From Cynocephalus volans (Eukaryota; Chordata; Mammalia; Dermoptera; Cynocephalidae): a stretch of DNA of 64,000 nucleotides. The notes beneath the pieces are model-generated. The model was given only the letters and a program-made list of their open reading frames with translations, had not been told where the DNA came from and did no database searches. The DNA lies in assembly GCF_027409185.1 (NCBI RefSeq), contig NC_084462.1, positions 182,952,071 to 183,016,070 of the forward strand, in the 5' to 3' direction. Of the stretch, positions 31,101-45,200 are shown piece by piece. Made by a program: the position numbers and the translations under genes. Each line of letters opens with the position of its first letter. Positions within the stretch are counted from its first letter, which is position 1.

Positions 31101-33191
31101 CTGTTTAGGCTGGCCCCCATCTTGAAAAGCTCAAGAGAAGCTCATAAAAGCAGGACATTTCACTGCACTACACTCAGCTACCCTGGGTCTAACCATTATG
31201 GAATAATGGGGCTGAAAATAAAAACATGTCTCTGAAAACCTCCCAAGAAGCTAAACCCTTTGTACATTATCATTCCTGACTTCACAGAAATTCCAAATAA
31301 AAATATTATTTCACAACATCCACAATGAACAAAAATAAAACATGCTTTTTAAATTTTTTTACAGTCCTAAATTTAAGACTAGCAACTTTTTCTAAAAATA
31401 TGGATAAGCATATATTCTAGTCCACTTCAGATTCAAAACTTCAAAAACTGCCATACTGGTAATATGTTAACAAAACGAAGTAACAGGCTAGTTTAAGAAA
31501 TACACAGTAACATACAAGCCAGCTGCCAAAAACAAACAAATGAAAAAGAAATACACAGTAAAAATTGACGTTTACTTTTTTTTTTTTTTTTTAAAGGTGA
31601 TCGGTAAGGGGATCCTAACCCTTGACTTGGTGTTGTCAGCACCACACTCTCCCAAGTGAGCTAACCAGCCATCCCTGTGTAAGGATCCGAACCCGTGGCC
31701 TTGATGTCACCAGCACCACATTCTCCCAAGTGAGCCATGGGCCAGCCCTACGTTTACTTTTAAAATCAACTTTATTTAGGCACAATTCACTTATAACAAT
31801 AAAATGTGCCCATTTAAAGTATACTATTGAATGAGCTTTGATAATTGCATATCCCAGTATAACCACCACCCCAGTCAAGATATAGAACATCTGTCACCAG
31901 GAGAAGTTCCCTACTGTCCTTTCCAGTTGATTCCTACCCCTCCCCCAGGCAATGACTGATCTGTTGGGTTTTGGTGCTGTTGTTTTGGCATGATAGACTA
32001 GTTCCGTTTGTTCTAGAATTTCACATGAATGGGATCATACATGTACTTTGTGTTAGCTTTTTTCACTTGCCATAATGTTTTTGGTATTCACTCAAGTTGT
32101 CGCATTAACAGTAATTTGTTCCTTTTTACAGCTGAATAGTATTGCATTGTGTGGCCATATCACATTTTGCTTATCTATGCCTCCATTGACGGAGAACAGG
32201 TACGTCATTTCTACTTTGTGGGCTATGAGGAATAAAGCTGCCATGAACATTCACCTGCCAATATTTATGTGGACAAATGTTGCTGTTTCTCTTGGATAAT
32301 ATGTACCAATAAGTCAGTGTATGTTTAACTTACAGAAACTGACAAACTGTTTTCCAGAGTGAAGCATCATTTTACTCCCCACCAACAGTGCATGGGAGTT
32401 CTACCTCCTCTACATTCTTGCAACACTTGGTGTTGTCAAAGTTTAACTTTTAATTACCTGCTTTTAAAATAAAATGTTAATCTGTTGGCAGAGAAAGAAT
32501 TCCATATAAATGGTATTTCGATAAGTAATGAAAAAAAGTAAGCATAAATATGTCCATAATTACACTATCAACCCGTCCTTTGTTAAGATTTTCAATAAAT
32601 AAGATAGCCCATGATTTGCTAAAAGTTATTTATGGAAAGAGGGTTTACTTCCCATATTCATCTCTCATCTGTACTAATTATGTGTATGAGTCATGACTCA
32701 GAAAGCTATCAAAATAAAGTATGTTTGAAAAACATGCTATCAGGGTTGGCCGGTTAGCTGAGTTGGTTAGCATGTGGTATCGATAACACCAAGGTCAAGG
32801 GTTCAGATCCCAGCACTGGCCAGCTACCCCCCAAAAAAAATAAGAAAAGAAAAACATGCTATCAAACTAGATTTTTAAAGATATTAAGAAACAACAATGC
32901 ACTTGATAATTACATCTGAAAGCTTTTCATCACAGGTCAGTGGTAATATGCCTTTAATCAAATGTATTTTGTCACCTCAGGTGATGTTTTAAATAGAATT
33001 TTTAAACTGGTGATACAATAATAAAAATAAACCATTGTAAGGGCTGACCCGTGGCTCACTCGGGAGAGTGCAGTGCTGATAACACCAAGGCCACAGGTTC
33101 GGATCCTATATAGGGATGGCCGGTTGGCTCACTGGCTGAGCGTGTTGACAACACCAAGCCAAGGGTTGAGATCCCCTTACCAGTCATCTTT

Positions 33192-33222
<31 letters not shown>

Positions 33223-36200
33223 ATTGTAGACAGTTATGCAACATATACTTCTTCCACCCTAAACCACTAATGATATGTTTTTGTAGATTTTAGTCTTTCC
33301 AAATATTAGTAAGAAGACTAGTTTTGCTTTCTGTTTAATGTTCTATTGAAATATTTTGCCAATATGTGCCAAAAAGTAACGGCTCTTTTAAAGAGCTATT
33401 ACAATTGCAATTTTACCTATGAAAACAGAAGGATTCATCATATTACAGACTTACCTTGCACAATATCTATTCAGTTAATGACTCTTCACTATAGCTGTTC
33501 CTGAAAATCTATGCCGTTTTTCAGACTTTTTTTTTTTTTGGTATAATGACCCTTTCATCCAAAAACATACTAAATAAACACTCTATAAGAAGTGATATTT
33601 TGACATTACAATTCTAGGCAAATAAACACCTATTCATTCAACCCAACTGTCCCTGGTGATAGAACAGAACAGGGTACAACTGTGAACCATGCCTCATGCT
33701 TGGATGAATGCAAAATGGCCTGCCTTCACTCTGTGCACACACGCCGAGTGGGTTGAGGCAGGGGGCATCTGCATCTTCCATGCCTCTCTTCTACTGGGCA
33801 CCTGTGCTAGCACCACCTGCTCTGAAGTGCTCCCTTGTGTGCTTTTTCTACCCTAAAGATGCTTTCCTGTTCATAACTTTATTTTTAAGTTCAGTGTGAA
33901 TGCAACCTCACCAAAGGTTGAAAAACTGGTGAAGAAAATGATGCAAAAGGATGAATTCACATTTAAAAGTCATTCCAAAGCATGACTCCCCTGCATCCTA
34001 CCTCCACAAACCACCCCTACTGTGAAGTGTTCCTTTCCTCCTTTGGCAAATATAGCAAACTTTCATTACATGGCATTTTATGTATCAATTGTGTTTATAT
34101 GTTGTTTATTACTTATATAAACATGTCTTCATTGCTCAATTCATATATTTTATATTCATAAAATGATTTGGGTGTCAACAGTCCATCTTTATTCATTTCA
34201 TGAGCCATGTATCTATTGCTTAGTAACATCATTCCTAAATTTAGTGGCTGAAAACCACAATAAACATCCATTACTGCTCAGAGTTTCTGTGGGTAGGGAT
34301 TCAGAAGCAGTTTGGCCAGGTAGTTCTAGCTTGAGGTTTCTTCCGAGGTTGAGTCAAACTTCAACCAGGGCTGTAGTCACCTTAAGGCCTGACCTGGGTT
34401 AGAGGATCTGATTCCCAGATGGCTCGCTGATATGGCTGGCAAGTCGGCACTGCCTGCTGGTGGGAGGCCTCAGTCCCTCCCCAAGTAGATCTCTTCATGA
34501 AGCTGCTGGTTTCCCCCAGAACATGTAGTCCTAGAGAGAGTGCTGGGGGAAGCTATTTTTTTCATGAACTAGTCTCAGAAGTCATACAGCATCGCTTCTT
34601 TCACATTCTGTTTGTTAGAACCAGCCACTAAGTCTGGGACAGGAGGGAAATTAAGCTCCACCTTTTGAAGGGAGGTGAGTCAAAAATTTGCAGACATTTT
34701 AAAAACCACCATGGCCATTACGGTCAAATCTTAAGAGGACTCTACACACTTCAATCCTGCCATTCTATTATTCACTCCTTACAGGAGTTCAGTTGCTACT
34801 CCAGAGTTGTTACAGTCCAGAGAAGTGCCTATGTTTAAGCGAGACAGGTTATTGTGCTACCAACAGAAGTTTTAACTGTAAATGGTGCTTTTTTCCTCAA
34901 TGCCTAAAATACATTCTTCGGTAATCAGTTAATGGAAAAAACTAGTGGATTTCGTCAGCAATTAAACACCTACTGGCAAATGGGTCACTTCAGATGTCCC
35001 TAATCCTGATATGCTGACTTTAATACTCAGCCAAATAACTTTACCTTTGGTTATAATAGAGAAGAGTGTCTCTGTATTATTATTTGAAAAAAAAAAAAAA
35101 TTCCCTACTTTCAAGTTTCACTGAGATGATGTGGAATAGTTCAACGGTTTGTCCGGCTCATTCCTATTTGCACTTAGTTTATATAGAGAACATACCTTGC
35201 CCATTGGTGAGTCCAGCCACCCACCCCTGACCTCTCTCCAACCAAACTCCTTTCTTTACTTTTAACCAAGACTGGCTTCCTCTCTAAATTCCCTACTTCT
35301 ATTAATGGCTTCAGCATTTTCCCAGAAACCTCACATCGTCTTTGATTTAAGCTCACCTTGTCCTAAGTACAGGTTGTTGCTCAAGTGCTCTTTATGCCAT
35401 CTCTCCCATCCGTGCTTCCTTCTCCATTCCGGAACAAGTATTTTCCCACATCCTTATTTTGCTCAGGTTCTTGGTGCTGTCTACAATGCCCTTCCCCCAC
35501 TTCCTAAACTCGACCTATCCTTCAAGAACTAGCAGCAATGCCATCTGCTTCCTTAAGTTTTTCCTGATTCTCTAATGAATCTCTGATACAATTGTTCTGA
35601 TATTCAGGATGTTTATTCACTTTCAGAGATAGGAAGAACTCATTATTTTTTAACAAATTCTAAATTCTAGCGATTCAACAATTAACATATAATGAGCACT
35701 TTGCATGTCAGACATTTATATATAACTGAGATTATAGTTATCTTAGTTGATGCTTACAAAATCCTAGGAGAAAAGTTCTTTAGCTTATTTTAAGGATGAG
35801 AAAGCTGAGGCTCTGGGCAGCTGGTGGACCGGCTCTCTGAGGCTTACGTGGTGGGTCAGCAGCAGAGCCAGGGTCTCCTGACAGCAGCGCACTGAAGGGC
35901 TTTGGAGGGAAGCAGTGTAGCTGAGGCGGCTTGTCTGTCATTGCTCATATTATTCCAGAGGAAGTCTAAAAAAGCCTAACTCCATCTTTGACTTTCTTGG
36001 GACAACTTCGTATAAGCAGATATAAATTAATTGTAAGAGAGAGTAAATTAATTTTAAAACCTCAGTTCTGATCATTTTTCTTGAGAGATGGGTGTCAAGG
36101 AATTTCTTTTCTTGGATAGGAACAATATTCTCATATAAACTAAATGTTTCTTTTAAGATTTCTATAAAGAAAGATCATTTAGTTAGCTGATAATAACTTC

Positions 36201-39200
36201 TCTTGTTTATGCTATCATCCCAAGAAGTGACTAAATTGTAGTTTATACATAACTGGCTGTCTTATGCTTATATCCCCATACTCCAAGCCCACAGGCAACC
36301 ACTGATCTACTTTCTGTAGTAAGAGATTAGTATATAAAAATAAATGGGATATAAATGGTATAATGGGCCGGCCCATGGCTCACTTGGGAGAGTATGGTGC
36401 TGACAACACCAAGCCAGGGGTTAAGATCCCCTTACTGGTCATCTTTGAAAAAAAAAAAAAAAATCAGGTTGTTTTCTTATTATTGAGTTTTGAGAGTTCT
36501 TTAAATATTCTGGATAAAAGTCCTTTATCAGGTATAAGACTTGTAAATATTTTCTCCCAGACTATGTCTTGTCTTTTCATAATAAATAATATGAAAAGCA
36601 CCTTTTATGTACTAAACAGGCAGACATAGCTGAAGATAGAACTCATTAACTGAAAGATATATCTTAAGAAAGTACCTAGAACATAGTACAAAGAGACAAA
36701 GAAAAAAACATGAAAAAAATTGAGACAAATAGAATAAAATAAAAGATGGATGTCTAATCAGAGTTCCAAAATAAGAAAATAGAAATAATGTGGAAGATGA
36801 AATACCTGTACAGATAATAGTACAGAAACTTCCAGAATTGTTGATAGATACCAATCCTCAGAACCAGTAAACTCAACAGAGAAGTTAAAAGAAATCCACA
36901 TCTAGTTCTGCTCAAAATGGAGGGTTATTTAATCTTAATTAAATCCCCAAACTCCACTAAATTATAATAAAGGGATTTCTGACATCAAATAATATAAAAT
37001 CATAGAAGCATGACTATCAGGAGTGGAGACAACAAAAATGTTTGGAAGCTGACAAGAGAATGGATGAGAAATAATTGACCTAGGATGTCTGAGACAAACC
37101 TCAAGGCAGAAGTGAAATTGGATAAACGACCCAGTTACATCACACAATCTTCAAAGCTTCAGGAACTGGCAACCTCACGTACCTTCTGGAATGGGGAATG
37201 AAATGGAGGGCACCTAAAATAAGGCAGACTGAGTGAAAGATATTTAAGAAGCAGTTAAATCCCTAGATCTCCTCCCCAATGCCATGCTCCTGGGTGACTG
37301 CCTCTCCTACAGTGGCAGAAGTCTAGATGTTTTTCTCTAGACAACTGAAATGTTATCTGGCTTGGGAGACAACAGACAACATTGAGTCCTAGATACCATA
37401 TGAAAAACAGGGAGGCTGAGTAACCATATTAATAATAAATGCTTCCAGAAATCCTCACATTTCTGGTCAATTAATCTGACAGAGGTATCAAGACAATTCG
37501 ATGGGGAAAGAATAGTATTTCTACCAAATGGTGCTGAGATAACTGGATATTTACATGCAAAAGAATGAACTTGGATCTCTATCTCATATCATGTACAGAA
37601 ATTAACTCAAAATGGATCACAGACCCAAATATAAAAGCTAAATCTATAAAGGTCTTAGAAGAAAACTCAGGAAGCAGGATCAGTTGACCGTGACAATTTA
37701 TTGGATATATAGGAAAAACTAACTCAGATTTTAAGCCAGGTTGGCTGAGAAAAAAAGAAAAAATGTGTTTCCAAGACACTAAGCAGAATGTGCCTTCTCT
37801 CTTCGCCAGTTTGGCACTGTATCCTTTTACCACAGTAAATCATAGCCATTAAGTACAAATACATGCTGAGTCCTCCTAGCAAATCATGGAACCTGGGGAT
37901 GGTCTTGAAACCCCAACACAGGCATATATAACAGGAATAAATCAATTTGCCTTTATAGCATAAAGTCAAACCAGCACATGGATTAAGCTGACTTGTTGAC
38001 TTGCAATTTTCAGAGAGCAGAACCTGCCCAGCCTCTTGCCTCAGCAGCTGCTAATGGGCATGAATCACAGCAACCCAGCCTCTTGCCCTTCCCTCCCAAC
38101 CCACGCTCACTCCTTCCCTCACAGCTGCTGCTTGGTGTGTTCTTGGCTGTCTCAGCCCACAGGCAGAAGGTTTAGCATGCCATCATTCTAAATCCAGGGT
38201 ATACACAAAAACATTTTTGGGGAAAGACGTTTTTAACATCTTATTAACTTAAAAATGCATGTAAAAGTGCTTTGTAGACAATAAAGTGCTTTACAAGGTA
38301 ATGTATCATTAGGCTTAAAAGGCAGGCGTGTATGCCATAAAATATAGAATATCTTTGATGTAATGCTTCCAGCACAAAGTTATTTCTCTAGACTAGGTAT
38401 CATACCTTCCTCTAATTACAAGCTCACATAAAGGGTACAAACACATTTTTAATTTTGGTTTCAGGTTTAAGTTTTGTAGGCCTTAAAATGAATATATTAT
38501 CGTCATGTTAACAAAAAACAACTTCAAGGAAGACAAGATCACAGACCCATCACCTCAAACTGGTATACCCACTTTATTATACCATTGGAATCCTTTCCTT
38601 CTAAGTCCCTTCTCTATGTCATATATACACACACCCCACCTCAACGCAACACCTACTCAATATGTTTATTTCACCTTTCCTGAAGTTCAGGTCATAGTAA
38701 ATCTTAGTACTCAAAACGATTTTCCAACCTCTTTGGATAAGTAAGTTTTGAATGTTGACTATAGTGTATGCCTGTACCTGGATGTTCTCAAATCTGGCAG
38801 GGCAGCATAGTCATATGGGGAGTTTTCTAGGCCCCCCTCCAGATTTACTGAATCAAAATTTCTATCAATGGGGTCTGCATCACTATTTTTTAAGACTTCC
38901 TGAAAGCAGATATGCCTAGGAGAATTCTACGGAGGCTCTAGGTTTGGAGTGATTACAAGTATGTCAGAAGTCAGAACCAAGAAGAGGATTTATGGAATGA
39001 TCTTTAGAAACTGGGGTATAAAGGAAGGAGATTTTGTAATCTTGACATCAGGAATATTTCTCCCTAAGTTGCACAAGGATTATGACACTGAAATCAAAGA
39101 GAAGAAAATATAATCCAGTATACTACATGGCTCTGCAGTGGATAATGTCTGCAAAATCTAAAATAATAAAACTACTAAATGGTTTTCAACTTTATAACCA

Positions 39201-42200
39201 ATGCATACACAAAGCACAAAAGGCTTAATTATAGTTAGATAACAGTACACAAATATTATCAGCCTTGACAACATAAAAATCTGGTACAGCTGAAAGAGAT
39301 GGAAAGAGGGAAGGGAAGATGGAGAAGGGGAGGTGGTGGGAAGGAAAGAGGGAGGTCCAGGGTATCATTTAAAGTTGATAGTCCAGGCCGGCCTGTGGCT
39401 CACTCGGGAGAGTGTGGTGCTGATAACACCAAGGCCACGGGTTTGGATCCCATATAGGGATGGCCGGTTTGCTCACTGGCTGAGCGTGGTGCTGACAGCA
39501 CCAAGTCAAGGGTTAAGATCCCCTGACCGGTCATCTTTAAAAAAAAATAATAATAAAAATAAATAAATAAATAAAGTTGATAGTCCAAAAAACAGAGATT
39601 TAAGTATATTACTTAGTCACAAAGGTAGCCAATAAAAGAACTAAAATAGCAATTCAATAATAATAAGTTGGGAAAGTAGAGAGGTGAAGTAACTTGCTCA
39701 AATTCAGCTAGAAAGTACCAAAGCCAGTGAACTGTACACAGGCTTCTCACACACCTTTTTCCAGAAAAGGCCAGCTTGAAAATTTCCCCATCTGCTCATT
39801 CTTCCAACACACACCAACATTTCTTAAAAAGAACCAACCCCTCCATACTCTACCTCACCTGCAATCAATGCTGAACCTATTTTCCAACTCTACACCATAG
39901 TGATAGAGGGAGCTACTGCTCTCCGAGTCAACTGTTAGGAAGACTTCAGCCACCTATCCATTTTGTCTTTCAAAACCCGACAGAAGGATCAGACATCAAC
40001 ACTGAAAATACAAAGCAAGTCTGCCTACTCAACTCTGAGTCTAGAGACCAAACCGCCTGCTTTCACAGAGCCAAGCCAGAGTCATGTGTATGGAGGCATA
40101 GCCCTGCCTGCTCCAGGAGAGGAAGCAGGCAGCAGTGTGTGAGGGGTGGTCAGAGGGACTACTGTGATCAAGGCAATATCTGCTTCATGGACCACAGTGT
40201 GGGCTGGTAAAACCACTCAGTGACCACTTCTTTATAACTTCATGAGATGTTTTGAAATATTTAATAGAAATGACAATTTCTACTCCAAAAATAATTCTTC
40301 AATAATGAGTTATAACCCAAACCCATTAGTACCTTAAAGAACAATTCAAAAAATTCAATTTAATTCACTATTACTTACCCCATTTTCAGTGCGTTTTTCT
40401 CCAGGTACATTTATTACATTTCTCTGAGTTCTTTGCTCTTGGGTCTGACGGCCACCTAAAGAAATCAAAGGACCAAACTTACTAAAAGACATACTTATGG
40501 AGAAAAAAACATATTCTCCTATTTCTTCATTTATTCAAATATTTATTGAACTCAAGAGTAAAATACCAGGCTGAAAAATTCAAGACTTAGTACAGCTGAA
40601 AAGGTGTTTTACAATTAATCTTTTATAGGCTTCCAGTCAAGACAGTGGACTAGATGGTCCCCAATGTCACTCTCTCCCACAAATCAACCAATTTACAACT
40701 ATTAAAAAGCAACAACAGCCAACCTGGGGCCTCCAGAGCTCAGGGGAAGAGGAGGAGAGACCCATGGAGTGCACGAAGGCAAGAGAAGCCACGATGAGAG
40801 AAAGAAAGGATAGCTGCCACCATTTTGAATCCTGGCTGTTTCAAGGCTGGAGTTGGTGAGCACACAGAGCAAGAGCTGGCATAATCCACAGCTGTGCCTT
40901 TCATATGAAATTGCTTGGAGGTGGCAGGGGAGAGGCGGGCCTTGGTGGCCTCCAGGCCAGCAAGACCACTAACAGGGTTCCCGTGGACCCACACAGGAGT
41001 GAGGAGCCAACAACTGAAAAAAGGAGCCACTCAGAGGCCAGTGAGTCATCACAAGGGACCAGCACACGGCCTGTCCCATGGGAAGTGTTTGGAGTGCAGG
41101 AGGTGGGATAGACGGGCCACTCAAGGAACACTGGGGCACAGCATGGACAGCTGATCTGCGCCCAATCAGCACAGAACCATTCAGTGGAGACTGGTCAGTA
41201 ATATAGAACTGTAAGGGATGCAGTTTGCTAAAGACTCAGACCCAGACCAGAGTTTCCACACAACCCAGGTATACTGGAACTCACAAGCCCCGGAAGTCAA
41301 AAATTAAAACCTGAGATACACAAAAAGCCTCCCCAGGGAATCAGCAGCAAAGCAGCAATTTAGCTCAACCACAGGGCTCAAATGCTGGTCCCCAGAGGAA
41401 GTTCCTCCATTTTAGAAGTAAGCAAAGGACAACAAATTAGTTCTAGTACAGAGTTTAAGTGGTGGGAACAGCAAACAATCCAACACAGAACTGAAAGAAA
41501 AAACAAAATACCAATAGATCAGAGACAAAGTTTGATATTAACTAGTAACAGTCTCACATCACCAAAGAACATCTATAAAACCTAGAAGGACGGAAGCCCC
41601 CTGGGCTCCCAGGCCAGGGAATAGGGAGGGCTGGGGGTCCCAGCCATGACCCCTGACATCCGCAACCAGCCCAGCAATGTCCACCAGGCTGTCACAGGAA
41701 GCACCCCAGGCTCCTGAGCCAGGGCAGTGGGGGGCCTTGGGCCTTGGCCATGCCCCCTCAACAACTGCAACCAGCCCAGTGATGACCACCAAGAAGCCTC
41801 AGGAAATGCCCTGGGCTCTGGAGCTGGGGTGGTGGGGGACTAAGGGCCTCAGCCACACCACCCTGACACGCACAACCAGCCTAGCAACGACCACCAAGCC
41901 GCTGCACGAATGCCCCAGGATTGGGAGTTGGGGGGCCGAGAGCCTTGGTCACACCCTCCTAACATCTGCAACCAGCCCAGTGGTGATAATCAAGCCACCG
42001 CTGGAAGCCCCTTTGTCTCCTCTGCAGGAATGAGGGGGATGCCATGGCCTCAACCATGCTCTCCCTCCTGCCTCCTTCTCCCACTCTGGTTCCATCCCCT
42101 CTCCCCCAACTGCTCTGCAACATCATCTTAGAATGTTAAAAATATATATATATTAATAAACTGATAAAAATTAATCTCTTATACATAAAATTGTTTAAAT

Positions 42201-45200
42201 GAAACCTTTTTACATCCTATCTCAGATCTTGAAATTGACATATCAAAAGGCTTTTGGTGTTTAAAAATGGTGAAGACGGTAAATTTTATGTTATGTGTAT
42301 TTTACCACAATTAAAAATAATTTTTTTTTTAAAAAGATGACCGGTAAGGGGATCTTAACCCTTGACATGGTGTCAGCACCACACTCTCCCAAGTGAGCCA
42401 CGGGCCGGCCCAAAAATAAGATTTTTTTCAAAAAGGCTTTGACATTTTAGAAGAGACTAAAATAGAATTTATCAAGTAATGAAAAAATGGATGCAAAAAA
42501 TTGATCTTCACTAATATTAGGGTTAACACTGAGATGGGACATCATTTCAAATTTGGCAGTCTTTATGAATTCCCCTTTGTTCATTAAAATAAAAATGTTT
42601 AAAAAGGCATCAAACTTAAACTGGAAAAATTCTTCATATATCCTGTCATATTTTTAACCTAAAGTGTGATGCACAGTTCTGTAGTAGGTGACTCAGAAAT
42701 AATATAAGTTAATGTCTCTGAGTTGCTGTATGCCTGCTCCTACCTCATCCCATACCCCCAGCTTTTACTTCATGCTATTTTGAGAATTATCATACCCCAA
42801 GCCCACTCTGTTGTGCTAGGATATATTACACTTCACAGGATGATGAATCGAAGGTTTAAAAAAAAAAAGAAAAACTTTTTTTCTTCTATTCATTTCTTAT
42901 TATTCGAAAAATTTGAAGAAAAATTGCATTATGGAAGTACTGATTCACCTTAAACCATGCATTATCAAAGTGGGTGATAAAATACAGGGGTAAAAAATAG
43001 TTAACACTTTTTATGTATAAAGCAAAGATATATAGTACATAAATGTATATATGGTATATCCAATGGGGGAAGGATGAGGAACAAGTAAGAATAAAATGTC
43101 CAAAAAAGAGCAATAATGAAAAAAAAAAGATTATGAAACTTATGCCACTATCAGTTTACAAGGTAAGTTAAATTCTTAGTTATTCTTAGTATTTTTTAAG
43201 GAGTAAGATATTCAGGTTAATTTAATATTCTTCAGGGCTGGCCCGTGGCTCACTTGGGAGAGTGTGGTGCTGACAACACCAAGGCCACGGGTTCGGATCC
43301 CTATATAAGGATGGCCAGTTCGCTCACTTGGGAGAGCGTGGTGCTGACAACACCAAGACAAGGGTTAAGACCCCCTTACCAATCATCTTAAAAAAAAAAA
43401 AAAAAAAAATTCTTCAACTGCTACTTCTTCCAAACAACGAACTATCAAGAAATTGGAATACTATAAAGACACAACATTAAAATTATACCAAGTGTCACTT
43501 CATCTTTGATGGTAAAGAAGAAAGTTAATGATCTTGCATTTCAGAGTCAGAAAATACTGAAGAATAACCTGACATTTAGTGAGCACTTACTCTGCACCAA
43601 CCCCCCTCTAAGCTCTTCACAAGGACATCTCATCAACCCTCACCACAACTGCACAAGGCACTGTACATCCTGCAGACAAGAAAATCAAGGCACAGGGAGG
43701 TAAAGTCACCCGCCAAGGTCCTGTCTTAAGTAAACAGTAAGCCCAGGATTGAACTCAGGCAGCCTGTCTCCTAACTCTACCGCACTGCCTCCTGGGTTCT
43801 AGGTTATGTTCTGCAATTAGCTGGTTGTATGACCTTCACTGAGTTATTTACTGCTCTAAATTGCTGTTTCCCGTGTAAAGGAGATTGAAGTAAATCTCCT
43901 CTACTTTCTCCTCCAGCTTCTAAATAGAGAAAACTCACCCCTTTTAGTTTAGGAGTATCTTTTCCTTCTTGTTATATCCTATAGTTCTACACACAATAAA
44001 CATTCAAATGTAATTCCCTTTAAATAATATCAATTGGTGATAACTGCTTTGCCCTTAGCAAGAATTATGAGCCTTGGGCCTAAACCTGGCTCCTCAGAAT
44101 ATAAGTTGGAGAGAGAAATCCAGCGAGTAAAAGCAAGACAAAGCACAGAACACAGCACCCCCGTGAGCTGCTCTCTCTGCCGTCCTCTTCAGCTCTGAGA
44201 GGCAGAGTATCCATGAGCACAAGCAGAGGGCAAGAACATTACAGATGAGGGGAGATGGAATTCTGAGGGCACAAAAGAGAGAATGAATTTGTAAGAATGA
44301 ATGAGGCTGGAAGAGAGAAAGAAGGGATAATGTGGCTGAAGACATAGGTCAGGTCACATTACAAATGCCATCAAAGCTAATTTAAGGAGTGTTAAATACA
44401 GAAGCAGGGACTCTGCTCAAAGTCCTGCGTAACAATGAAAGTGGTCTGACACACAGGATACATCCAGTCCTGACCAATCTCCTGCACCAGCCCTGGGTGA
44501 GAAGGTGTATCCTTTGACACCACACACCTCACTGCACCTCTCAAAGCTCCCCTCATCCTAATCCCCTGCCTGGAGTGCGGTAGCTCTGCACAGTCCCCTT
44601 CAAGTTCTGCTCCTCAAAGTCCACGTCAAACTCCATCTCCTGCAGGACGTCCTTCTCAAGCCCCAGTCTGTACTGGGGCTATCTCCTCAATACCCATGCA
44701 GCTCAGCGCCAGCTATGCCCGCTCATCTCACATGGACTTACTCTGTCGCCACAGACTGAGCAGCACATGGCATGACGATGATGTCAACCTGACGACCAGT
44801 CCTGTCACCTTCCTTACAACTCTAGACACTCTCTTAAGTAATCCCTCACATTTCTAAACTTTATAAAGCAAGAAGAAAACAGGTCCCATCCCCAATATTA
44901 CATCAATAAAAGCAAAAATAAAACTTTTTATTTAAGGATAGCTAGGTAAGGGAGGGTATAGATATTTGCAGAGCTCAGGTACCAAGTTAAAATAAATCCT
45001 TAGCACCAGAACAGTATTTTATTTATTTATTTTTATTTTTATTTTATTTTAGAACAGCATTTTAACTGTAGGTTAGTCTAATCTTCCTTCTCAGGAGGAT
45101 TTTCCCAGAGAGGAAGAGTCTTGTCTAAAGTAAAAGTGGATGAAGAGCTGAGCCTGGAGCCTCGGTGTCCTGACTCCACATGACCAGGAGCAGTATTTTA

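Noticed and set aside
32743..32848. Possible functional tRNA-Ile gene
   Set aside because: It has tRNA-Ile similarity but an altered anticodon arm, a CCCCCC-A(n) tail and a perfect target-site duplication, so it is a SINE.
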